A stretch of 12,908 bases of DNA, from NCBI GenBank assembly GCA_018813725.1, contig JAHJBD010000096.1:1-12908 (forward strand). Reading direction: 5' to 3'. This document shows positions 6,801 through 12,784 of the stretch, one piece after another; the stretch's first letter is position 1, and each line of letters starts with the position of its first letter. The translations under genes and the position numbers were made by a program. The notes under the pieces are model-generated. The model did not search any database and had not been told where the DNA came from. It saw only the letters and a program-made list of their open reading frames with translations. The stretch comes from Nanobdellota archaeon. Lineage in GTDB: Archaea; Nanobdellota; Nanobdellia; Woesearchaeales; JAHJBD01.

Positions 6801-7010
6801 AATGCAGCCTTGGATGTATTCATCCACTGTCTCTTTTTGCAGTGAGATTACTGTTTCGCCGCCTATGACAGGAGCTGCTGGCTTATTGTAATTGATTATA
6901 AAAACAGTGAGAGCACCAAGAACTATAACTAATCCTAATATGATAAATAGCGTAATCTGACCTCTTCTTTGAAAGCGTAGCTTTCTAAGATGCTCAGAAA
7001 TTTGTTTCAT
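3870..7010 (-). CDS. Large Cys-rich surface protein with class III (pilin-type) signal
   Basis: This 1046-residue protein starts with a basic stretch and RRGQITLF (residues 15-22) followed by a hydrophobic helix to about residue 41. That order matches archaeal class III signals, cut between Gly17 and Gln18 by a FlaK/PibD-type peptidase, although the common Glu at mature position 5 is Phe here; a plain N-terminal anchor is the alternative. Residues about 60-90 (VDEYIQGCIEKTIMPAIKL, then GGTLYP) resemble the opening of a DPANN surface protein family. A central segment includes VGNRHYQYSCINGHIYIEPCTDYR minus flanks, and about 36 Cys are spread over the chain, pointing to many disulfides. The C-terminus looks Ig-like (DYDWLIKCSDGLNSTFTGNR). 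The ATG at 7010 has GAGGT at 7016-7020. Function is unknown; a surface or pilus-associated structural role is inferred. Confidence 0.8.
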   Translation of the reverse strand: MKQISEHLRKLRFQRRGQITLFIILGLVIVLGALTVFIINYNKPAAPVIGGETVISLQKETVDEYIQGCIEKTIMPAIKLMSEQGGTLYPEKVRRYKHINYRYMLMSLYSDTVCGKTVSRASMQQELNEYLTDHLLECVQFSNFELEGFDVNYGEHVVTTSVATDEVAVQVAFPITIQKGDFRIDFTGFKQSIRLPLGRLFDLALYIMKNETARFYYDKDEFMTEHGEDIKIFKQKPYPDTMYTLAKRADNYALDLTFNFAIKGQDVIANPGDTYIADWHKCYAGEPVTIFSDSLCDGKPCQDCDGRVNGERWCEYDAAAGNGKDLVGNRHYQYSCINGHIYIEPCTDYRLELCAQERDEKYTARCRPNRWQDCVMQMNQANCENINNRDCYWADYMLVELYTNKSDGSRWPVRRPVDIDLTKLQQVPREDPAVTIDRSRCVPNVPPGLKFWEVSADLSGSIVNYCQNSNQLTFFYQPTFSNMSSINVPRYWLDATAANCFMIGDCGNYNNWLSELSMGSFISTHGQLHDQNESLWYSLYQDAPTTVFTKTDVDQYHGAVTYDPLGADTIQIATDYYQQVAAGWGPCDAFDCECKHLAKVADVPCEGSCGIAGAHCPKMPLPNHYKQWALGVAVCFPWQAPGAGSCSACEGSRVCSEYKCRAIGQNCHFYEDDNGVPHCVSDPASAAPQIIFDHRFVDAAHRVTANPNPFPPDAMTLSATDRTGWDIRPGYKPKSIVSLKFNTSIPAKCKIAILPTKEFRANNDAMVLLGREIKTSMNHSFEFNIAADLTFHLEYIENFLDTGSPIGVADIFNDGVKIPLRWLISYLKTNHMMYVFADCYDMTETKSDKKFFTIPIDYTDNKAPIVNQISPADDYKSTKGTEVLFRYDITDDSWLEPPRNICYLYEGKREYSYTNKHERIPSGWVHTNYTDVDAGHHFELNWTVSGGDVIYKVLYNKSALVDTAEIIYGPYGAAVNVHFKIADWTSPDWGKKKYRMIYLNATDQFSTKDYLYNTVLDVGDYDWLIKCSDGLNSTFTGNRTLKVRQY

Positions 7011-7015
7011 ATCAT

Positions 7016-7020
7016 ACCTC
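7016..7020 (-). promoter_or_regulatory. Ribosome-binding site of the large Cys-rich protein
   Basis: GAGGT on the minus strand lies five bases before the ATG at 7010. With the TATA box at 7084-7094 it implies a leadered mRNA, in contrast to the leaderless divergent gene. It supports the chosen start, which also places the basic residues directly before the signal helix. Confidence 0.6.
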
Positions 7021-7083
7021 TTTTTTCCATAATGCCATTAAATTTCTGACATTTTTCCATCCCAAAGCAATATTTGACATATC

Positions 7084-7094
7084 TGTTTAAATAT
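7084..7094 (-). promoter_or_regulatory. TATA box of the large Cys-rich protein gene
   Basis: The minus strand reads GATATTTAAAC. A start about 25 bases downstream would fall near 7060-7065 and give a leader of about 50 bases holding the GAGGT ribosome-binding site. It sits 10 bases from the oppositely directed box at 7105-7114, so the two genes share one divergent promoter region. Confidence 0.5.
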
Positions 7095-7104
7095 CTTTTG
7101 GGAA

Positions 7105-7114
7105 ATTATATATA
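7105..7114 (+). promoter_or_regulatory. TATA box of the Lgt-family gene
   Basis: ATTATATATA is centred about 26 bases before the ATG at 7136, and no Shine-Dalgarno site is present between them. This predicts a leaderless transcript beginning at or just before the start codon. Confidence 0.6.
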
Positions 7115-7135
7115 TCAGCAGGACAATCATATCCT

Positions 7136-7942
7136 ATGCTCCCATACACAAGACTGAACAATATTGAAATATTTGGAGTGCCTGGAGGGGTTGAGCCGTG
7201 GTTCTTTGCTTTGGCAGTCATTGTGTTTATCGCTTCTTACATTATCTTATCCAGAAAAGAAAAAGGCCACACATGGCAGAAGGATGCGCTGATGTTTGGA
7301 TTTATTTTAGGCTTTGGCTGGCTTTTTGGCAGGCTGGTATATGCAATATTTGAAGCTAAGAACTTCTGGTATTTCTTTAACTTTGCAAAGCTTGATGGGA
7401 TTGTGAGCTGGGGGGTTATCATTGGTGGCAGTCTTGGTATCCTATTCTACTTATTGTTCTGCAAAAAGAAAAACATAGCACTAAACTTTGCACAAGAAGC
7501 TGACAAATTAGTTATAGGTGGAGCATTAGCCATCGCCATAGCAAGGATCGGCTGCTTCCTTGATGGACACCTGGTGGGTGCTCCTACTACCTTACCATGG
7601 GGTATCTATAAGTTTGAAGCAGTTAGGCATCCTGTAGGGCTGTATCTAAGTTTATCCTCTCTGTTGATATTCTTCTTATTGATAATATTCTTTGGGAAAG
7701 AAAAGACTAAAAAGAATAAGTTAGGGAAGAGGTTTGATGGTGAGGTTGCGACTTGGTTCTTACCCATTTATTGTTTTAACAGATTTTGGATTGAATTTCT
7801 AATAATAGGTCATAATGGAATTAAGATTGATTCAAGATTATTAGGCCTCAATCTATGGGGATGGATTTGTTATTTGTTTTTGGTTTATCTATTAATCCAC
7901 CTTGTATTCTCTAAGCATCATTTTAATATATTCAAAAGGTAA
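7136..7942 (+). CDS. lgt: Prolipoprotein diacylglyceryl transferase (Lgt) family membrane protein
   Basis: Bacterial Lgt moves diacylglycerol from phosphatidylglycerol to the lipobox Cys of prelipoproteins. The 268-residue product has the Lgt length and about seven hydrophobic segments. Family landmarks appear in order: GRLVYAIF (65-72), DGIVSWGVIIGGSLG (87-101), the signature RIGCFLDGHLVG (137-148) followed by LPWGI and RHPVGLY (164-170), and NRFWIEF (215-221). Arg137, Gly148, Arg216 and Glu220 align with E. coli Arg143, Gly154, Arg239 and Glu243. The E. coli Asn146 and Glu151 positions are Cys140 and His145 here, and the HG of the SFHGG-like motif is WG, so substrate or lipid use may differ; archaeal lipids are ether-linked. 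Lgt-like proteins linked to archaeal lipoproteins have been reported in haloarchaea (from memory). The likely lipoprotein at 1983 is a candidate substrate. The family call is firm; the exact reaction is inferred. Confidence 0.87.
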   Translation: MLPYTRLNNIEIFGVPGGVEPWFFALAVIVFIASYIILSRKEKGHTWQKDALMFGFILGFGWLFGRLVYAIFEAKNFWYFFNFAKLDGIVSWGVIIGGSLGILFYLLFCKKKNIALNFAQEADKLVIGGALAIAIARIGCFLDGHLVGAPTTLPWGIYKFEAVRHPVGLYLSLSSLLIFFLLIIFFGKEKTKKNKLGKRFDGEVATWFLPIYCFNRFWIEFLIIGHNGIKIDSRLLGLNLWGWICYLFLVYLLIHLVFSKHHFNIFKR

Positions 7943-7952
7943 ATAAGAAAGA

Positions 7953-9038
7953 CTACTTTGGATGATTATTGCTAATAGCATTTAGTGAACATATCTTCTC
8001 TTTTGACATGTTCAGAAAATGTTTGTATTTGCTAATATCTCCCTTAATTTTTACCGCCTTTTCATAATAAGTGTGGCAATGATTGCATTTGCTGCATTTG
8101 CCATCACATTTCCCCTCAATGAAAAAATCCAAAAAACCATCCAATTGTTGGTTATCAATGAATATTTCAGGAGTGAATTTAGGGTATCCATATAATGATG
8201 GACTTAAGAAATCCAAACAATTCCCATCATGTTTCCGTTTTGAATATATTTGGACCCTTTGGGCAATCCATTCACTATTTTTTTCTCTCCCACTTATTTT
8301 AAAGCGTTCCACACCTATATCTTCGTATTTCCTAATATCTTCAGGCCTTATCCATGCAGATTTTAAAAATTCCACCAGATTATCCATCTTTGCAAGACTA
8401 CACCATAAAACCGGGAAATCATCAAATCTATTAGTTTGAGGACCATCCATTTGGGAATTATGTCCGCAAAAACAAGAATGGTAATTCATAATAGGACAGT
8501 CAAGCAAACAAGTATTGTTTGCAACTAATTCGATTACAGTCCCATTTTTAATCATTTCTTTTAATATATCAAATTTTCTTCCTATATCCTGGCTGCTAAG
8601 CATAGAAAATCCTTTTCTTTGATAAATTTGAGATTGTTGAAGAGAATCTGCGTTTGCCCCAAGAGATAATTTAACTTTAAACTGAGGGAAATATTGACTT
8701 ATAAACTCTAATATAAATGGATTAGAAACTGTGATATAATCAGCTCCAACTTTGTTAATCCAGGAAAGATATTCAAAGAGTTCTTTTTTTTTGGTATACT
8801 CTTTATTCCCCAGACAAATGCTATTCATAATATAGTTAAAAGAGGCTCCAAAATCGTGTATTGATTGTATATGTTGAGCAACTTCTTTTTTTTCTATTTT
8901 TGGTACAGAATCGGGATGTCTTCCATGGCCACATATACTTTGTGTTATTGAACCATAGAACTCTGAAATATTTGGTTTGTTATCCTCTACCATATCCAAT
9001 AGTTTGCCTTCCCAACTATAGGGAACATCCAATTTCAT
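7953..9038 (-). CDS. U32-family (YhbU/RlhA/UbiU-like) protein with extra C-terminal Cys cluster
   Basis: The U32 family, once called peptidases, includes UbiU/UbiV, RlhA and TrhP, several of which bind a 4Fe-4S cluster and support O2-independent hydroxylation. The 361-residue product shows the family's TIM-barrel features: GADYITVSNPFI (98-109), LSLGANAD (124-131), IELVANNTCLLDCP (169-182) and above all IRPEDIRKYEDIGVERFKISGRE (230-252), a strong U32 signature. Candidate metal-binding Cys are 177, 181, 189, 191 and 213. Unlike the classic core it ends in Cys311-x3-Cys315-x2-Cys318-x2-Cys321, which could bind a second cluster or zinc. It is the last gene of the operon, one base after the ligase stop, with AGGAGA at 9045-9050 as ribosome-binding site. 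A hydroxylase-type role is inferred from relatives; proteolysis is unlikely. Substrate unknown. Confidence 0.8.
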   Translation of the reverse strand: MKLDVPYSWEGKLLDMVEDNKPNISEFYGSITQSICGHGRHPDSVPKIEKKEVAQHIQSIHDFGASFNYIMNSICLGNKEYTKKKELFEYLSWINKVGADYITVSNPFILEFISQYFPQFKVKLSLGANADSLQQSQIYQRKGFSMLSSQDIGRKFDILKEMIKNGTVIELVANNTCLLDCPIMNYHSCFCGHNSQMDGPQTNRFDDFPVLWCSLAKMDNLVEFLKSAWIRPEDIRKYEDIGVERFKISGREKNSEWIAQRVQIYSKRKHDGNCLDFLSPSLYGYPKFTPEIFIDNQQLDGFLDFFIEGKCDGKCSKCNHCHTYYEKAVKIKGDISKYKHFLNMSKEKICSLNAISNNHPK

Positions 9039-9039
9039 T

Positions 9040-10152
9040 TTAATTCTCCTTTAATAGGCGTTTATATTTACCGGGCATTGTGTCAATTTTTTCAATTGTA
9101 TTTACGGTTACAGAAAGGCCTAATTTTAGTTTGAGCATATCTTCTATCTCATTTTGGAATCTCTCAGACGTTTCAATCTTAATAAAGATTCTATCTTTAA
9201 TAATCTGTATTTGAAAATGCGTGGGTTCTCCCACAATTGGAAATATTACATCCTCAATATCCACAGGGAATATTTTGCCTTTTGATGATAACATTTGTTC
9301 ATACTTCTTACCTCTAACCTTTATAGTAAGTTGGGGCTTCCCGTTAGCCATTACACGAACAATATCTTCTGTTCGATACCTGATCAAAGGCATAGCTTCC
9401 CTTTCCAAGGTTGTAATTATTAACTCATCATCAATAATCTCTACAAATGATTCATTAGTAACACTAAGTCCTTTCTCATCGCCTAATCCTATGCAAGAGC
9501 AATCAGCGGAGCCATATGAATCCAAAATTTTTGCATTAAATTCGGTCTTTAAATATTCTGCTACGTAATTTGAATAAGCCTCACCAACAAGATTGAGATA
9601 TTTCAATTTTAGACTTTTTGGTTGAATCCCTTTGGATTTAAGCCATTTTGCATAATCCACCAACATATAAGGTAAGCTAGTAACCCCTTGGATATCCAGA
9701 ATAGATGTAAATGCTGTAGATAACTTGGGTATCAACGGTGGGGGGATTTGAATTAAGGATACCCCATATCTTGATAACAAATTTAACATAAGAGTGGCGC
9801 CGGTCCATCCTATAGGTATAAAACTTAAGGAATATCCTTTGGGTAACCCTAATTCTCCATATTTATTGAGACTGAATTTATCTTTCATTAGATATAAGTC
9901 ATTGTGCGTCTGTGCCCAGATACCTTTTACTGATGACGAGAGTATCGAAACAACTTGAGAATTGGGAACTGCTAATCTGTCGTGAAAATTATTAAAGCCT
10001 TTGACTTCTTCTGGAAGCGTAAATGGTAATTGGAAAAAATCTTCAATATTATTTATATCAGTAATTACTCCGCCTAACTTTTTGTAATAAAAAATGGTCT
10101 TGAGCGAATATTTTACTGCATCCTTTAGTATGTCTATTTTGATTTTTATCAC
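9040..10152 (-). CDS. PaaK-like adenylate-forming ligase with altered P-loop
   Basis: PaaK-type members of the ANL superfamily adenylate a carboxylate and pass it to CoA or another thiol. The 370-residue product carries, in order, QLPFTLPEEVKG (41-52), a degenerate nucleotide loop SSSVKG (72-77), GEAYS (190-194), DSYGSAD (211-217), PLIRYRTEDIV (255-265) and a C-terminal lid with KGKIFPVDIEDVIF (291-304) and PGKYKRLL (360-367). The usual loop is SSGTTGKP; here the Thr-Thr-Gly core is gone, while the AMP-binding YGS and YRTED motifs remain. It may adenylate poorly or use an odd substrate, or be a transferase-like relative. It is shorter than classic PaaK (about 430 residues), mostly at the N-terminus. 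The start is a GTG overlapping the hydrolase stop as GTGA; no alternative Met lies nearby. It is the third gene of the operon. Confidence 0.82.
   Translation of the reverse strand: MIKIKIDILKDAVKYSLKTIFYYKKLGGVITDINNIEDFFQLPFTLPEEVKGFNNFHDRLAVPNSQVVSILSSSVKGIWAQTHNDLYLMKDKFSLNKYGELGLPKGYSLSFIPIGWTGATLMLNLLSRYGVSLIQIPPPLIPKLSTAFTSILDIQGVTSLPYMLVDYAKWLKSKGIQPKSLKLKYLNLVGEAYSNYVAEYLKTEFNAKILDSYGSADCSCIGLGDEKGLSVTNESFVEIIDDELIITTLEREAMPLIRYRTEDIVRVMANGKPQLTIKVRGKKYEQMLSSKGKIFPVDIEDVIFPIVGEPTHFQIQIIKDRIFIKIETSERFQNEIEDMLKLKLGLSVTVNTIEKIDTMPGKYKRLLKEN
9045..9050 (-). promoter_or_regulatory. Ribosome-binding site of the U32-family gene
   Basis: AGGAGA on the minus strand lies seven bases before the ATG at 9038 and sits inside the last codons of the ligase gene. 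This is the clearest Shine-Dalgarno site in the four-gene operon and confirms both the start and the coupling of the last two genes. Confidence 0.65.
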
Positions 10153-10952
10153 ATCTCTAATGTACCCAGATACATAGTATATAACCTTTTAGTAAAAGTT
10201 TCGTTTTTTGAAAATCTTATTTTTTCAAAATGACGTGTATTTGTGGTAACCAATTTTATATAAGGATTATTGATATTAAAAATATAGTCATTCTTTACAT
10301 AATATTCCTTTCTAAATACATAAATGATGGTGGGTACTTTAATAACCCCCAGATTGGCCTTCAATCCAATCAGATAAACTGCCATCTTAAAAAAATCTGT
10401 TAAGCTCATCTCCTTTTGTATGATCCAAAGCCATTTTGGTATAAAGAATTGTATCTTTTTTGATTTTGAATAATCAAACTGATTATGCTGCTTTAAACTT
10501 CTTTTGATATTAAGAGCAATAAAAAGTTTCATACATAGAAAAAGTATCTTGCTCCTTCTGGTTAAGAAACCTTTGGTCGGAAAATTACTTAAGAAGATAC
10601 TTTTAACATAATTGGGATACCTATAATAGAAATATAGGGGAATCTTCCCACTTAAGCTTAATCCTAGCAAAATTACTTTCTTTATGTTCTCCTGGTCTAA
10701 TATGGATTTTAGATCGTTTACCATACCTTTTATAGAAATTTTTCCAGAATCTGATCTCCCATGATTTCTTAGGTCATAGACTAAGATTGAACAATTCTTT
10801 TTTACAAAAAAGCAGAAGAGGTCTTTCATTACGGAAGTGTTATAACCCAATAAGTTTGTGATTACCAATACGAAGTGATTCTTATTTGAGTTATAATACT
10901 TATAAAATATCTTGATACCATCTTTGGATATGGCAAAATTTTCTTTTATCAT
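10149..10952 (-). CDS. Alpha/beta hydrolase fold protein
   Basis: The 267-residue product has the alpha/beta hydrolase layout: a start like NFAISKDGIKIFYKYY, the strand-turn YDLRNHGRSD (59-68) and a nucleophile elbow LLGLSLSGKI (95-104) with Ser99 as the expected nucleophile. The elbow reads G-L-S-L-S-G where G-x-S-x-G-G is usual. His241 in NTRHFEKI is a good catalytic His. After VPTIIYVF (206-213) the usual acidic residue is not obvious (RKEYYVKND follows), so the acid may be Glu216 or Asp222, or missing. Residues about 125-185 form a basic, hydrophobic cap. Family members cleave esters, thioesters or similar bonds; here it could release or edit an acyl product made by the ligase next to it. 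It is separated from the radical SAM gene by three bases and overlaps the ligase by four. The reaction is unknown. Confidence 0.8.
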   Translation of the reverse strand: MIKENFAISKDGIKIFYKYYNSNKNHFVLVITNLLGYNTSVMKDLFCFFVKKNCSILVYDLRNHGRSDSGKISIKGMVNDLKSILDQENIKKVILLGLSLSGKIPLYFYYRYPNYVKSIFLSNFPTKGFLTRRSKILFLCMKLFIALNIKRSLKQHNQFDYSKSKKIQFFIPKWLWIIQKEMSLTDFFKMAVYLIGLKANLGVIKVPTIIYVFRKEYYVKNDYIFNINNPYIKLVTTNTRHFEKIRFSKNETFTKRLYTMYLGTLEM

Positions 10953-10955
10953 ATT

Positions 10956-12011
10956 TTATTTGCTTAATAACCTTAAAGTATGAATAATGGAACTAGGGTT
11001 AAGCCTAAACGAATCATTATATCCTAGTAAAGAGAAACTGGGACAAATCTTACAAGAATGTTTTAAATTCTTAACCATCGACACCTTATAACCATCTTTG
11101 AGTAGGTTAGTTGAACACACTAGATCTTGGCCAAAACAACATGGTATCATCATTCCGTCTGGCTCTATGAAAAAGAACAGCTTGCCACAATAATGTGTAT
11201 AATATTGAACTTTGTCATTAAGGTAATCGATAAATATCTTCTTCCTTGTAATCATGATGCTATTATCATAGCAACCTACTATTTTCCGAATAAATTCCCT
11301 CTTGTCCCGTTCATCTAAGATTATTTTATTTATATTGAGTCCCGCGTAAACATAATCTGCTACAAATGAAAAGAACCATCTCAAACGCTTTTCTTTGCAA
11401 AAAGACATCATAAAATCAAGGTCAGATACATTATATTTATTAATAGTTGAAGCTATAATAACATTAATACCAAGTTGTCTTGATAACTCAATGGAATCTA
11501 CCACCTTCTGAAATGTCCCTTTTCCTCTTAAAAGATCATGTGTTTGTTTGTTACCATCTAAGCTAAATGTGATAAGTCTAGCATATTTTAATCTATTAAT
11601 ATTCTCTTTGTCAATAAGTGTACCATTTGTTATAATATTTGTCATTATACCCTTATGATGGATATAGTCTAATATATCAAAGAAATTTTGCTTCAAAAGA
11701 GGCTCTCCTCCAGTAATCTGAATAAAGACACACCCTTTCTCAGATAGTATATCGATTATCTTAAACCATGCCATCTTATCGAGTTCAAGCTTATCTATAT
11801 CCCATACGTTACAATAAGTGCATTTAAGATTACATTTATAAGTAAGCCTAATCTCCACAAAAAAAGGGTAGGCTCTGCCACAAATCTTATTAATCAAAAA
11901 GTGGACTATTCCATTTATTTTTTGCGTGTTAGCCATTTTTATCATAGATTTGTATTTTTTTTGTTTGCTCAAGGGATATTCAATACTGATTCTCACAGAA
12001 AGATACCACAT
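10956..12011 (-). CDS. Radical SAM enzyme with SPASM-like C-terminal Cys region
   Basis: Radical SAM enzymes reductively cleave S-adenosylmethionine with a 4Fe-4S cluster to start radical chemistry. The cluster motif CNLKCTYC is at residues 60-67 (Cys60, Cys64, Cys67), followed by ITGGEPLL (99-106), ITNGTLI (127-133) and FSLDG (149-153), all typical. The C-terminal part has Cys275 with a following PDGMMIPCC (284-292), Cys299 and HSCKIC (318-323), a SPASM/twitch-like pattern that may bind auxiliary clusters. The 351-residue form uses the ATG at 12011, but the TATA boxes lie so close that the true start may be the ATG at 11945 (Met23) or 11936 (Met26); residues 1-25 look unconserved. It heads the operon with the hydrolase, ligase and U32 genes. 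No small precursor peptide gene is visible, so peptide modification is not supported; small-molecule or lipid modification is equally possible. Confidence 0.87.
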   Translation of the reverse strand: MWYLSVRISIEYPLSKQKKYKSMIKMANTQKINGIVHFLINKICGRAYPFFVEIRLTYKCNLKCTYCNVWDIDKLELDKMAWFKIIDILSEKGCVFIQITGGEPLLKQNFFDILDYIHHKGIMTNIITNGTLIDKENINRLKYARLITFSLDGNKQTHDLLRGKGTFQKVVDSIELSRQLGINVIIASTINKYNVSDLDFMMSFCKEKRLRWFFSFVADYVYAGLNINKIILDERDKREFIRKIVGCYDNSIMITRKKIFIDYLNDKVQYYTHYCGKLFFFIEPDGMMIPCCFGQDLVCSTNLLKDGYKVSMVKNLKHSCKICPSFSLLGYNDSFRLNPSSIIHTLRLLSK

Positions 12012-12034
12012 ATTTATAAATTTTCATTTATATT
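12011..12034. promoter_or_regulatory. Compact divergent promoter between radical SAM operon and methyltransferase
   Basis: Only 23 bases separate the two first ATGs. TATTTATAAA (12011-12020) points right and lies 20-23 bases before the ATGs at 12035 and 12038. On the minus strand AATATAAATG (12026-12035) points left. If both boxes work, transcription factors for the two directions would compete for overlapping DNA and the radical SAM mRNA would start near or inside its first codons, favouring a later start codon. Confidence 0.45.
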
Positions 12035-12784
12035 ATGATGCTTAAAGATGGAATATTTGCTACAATGAGAAAATGCACAAAAATCATAGCCGCTTATCTG
12101 AAGGAATGTCTGAGTGGACTATTCAAGAAGCAGGTAAACTTCCGAGATGCCGATAATTGGATTTTAAGAAGGTTATTCTACTACGATATGATTAGGTATC
12201 AGTTTGCTTCGCGCTTTGTTGGTGGAAAGAGAGTGCTCAATGCTGCTTGCGGTTACGGTGATGGATGTAAAGAATTAATCAAGAACTGTCCAAAAAGAAT
12301 AATAAGTGTAGATATCAATAATGGTATTTTGTCAGATGCCATAAAAAATGTTAATCTACCAAATTTAGAGTACATAAAAGTAGATGTGGAAAAAATGCCT
12401 TTTAATAATAAATATTTTGATGTAGTTGTTTCCATAGAAACAATCGAACATCTTAGTTCTCCCGAGAAATTTCTTAAAGAGGTCAAAAGAGTTTTAATTA
12501 AGCATGGGACTTTAGTCTTAAGTACTCCTAATAAAACAATTGAAAAACTATTCTGCAACCCCCCTTCACATATCAGCCTGTTCAAGACCGATCAGATTAA
12601 ATCACTGTTAATGAAATGTTTTGGTAATTGCCAGCATTATCATCAAAGACATTTTATCAGAAAACCTATTTTTTTAAATTATATCCATGCAGCATATGTA
12701 TTATTATTTGGTTCAGGCAAGGTGGTGGTCGCAAGAAAAAATTACGCTGCTTTGACAAATATTTTTGTTGTTAAAAATAATTGA
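12035..12784 (+). CDS. Class I SAM-dependent methyltransferase (Methyltransf_11 type)
   Basis: The 249-residue product has the class I methyltransferase motifs: motif I VLNAACGYGDG (67-77) for SAM binding, acidic Asp93 in ISVDINN ending strand 2, KVDVEKMPF (115-123), then FDVVVSIETIEHL (128-140) and KRVLIKHGTLVLSTPN (151-166). The region after it (NPPSHISLF, 175-183) resembles methyltransferases found in surface-glycan and polysaccharide gene clusters. The acceptor is unknown. The first about 60 residues are basic and amphipathic and may bind a partner or membrane. Start choice between ATGs at 12035, 12038 and 12065 is open because the TATA box at 12011-12020 is close. It diverges from the radical SAM operon and may be co-regulated with it. 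Its 3' end overlaps the gene entering from the right by 14 bases. Confidence 0.85.
   Translation: MMLKDGIFATMRKCTKIIAAYLKECLSGLFKKQVNFRDADNWILRRLFYYDMIRYQFASRFVGGKRVLNAACGYGDGCKELIKNCPKRIISVDINNGILSDAIKNVNLPNLEYIKVDVEKMPFNNKYFDVVVSIETIEHLSSPEKFLKEVKRVLIKHGTLVLSTPNKTIEKLFCNPPSHISLFKTDQIKSLLMKCFGNCQHYHQRHFIRKPIFLNYIHAAYVLLFGSGKVVVARKNYAALTNIFVVKNN

Noticed and set aside
8083..8439. 118-codon plus-strand frame inside the U32 gene
   Set aside because: No recognisable protein features; the opposite strand carries clear U32 motifs throughout.
10956..12034. Radical SAM enzyme as part of a peptide natural product (RiPP) system
   Set aside because: No short precursor peptide gene with a plausible core lies between or beside the operon genes in this window.
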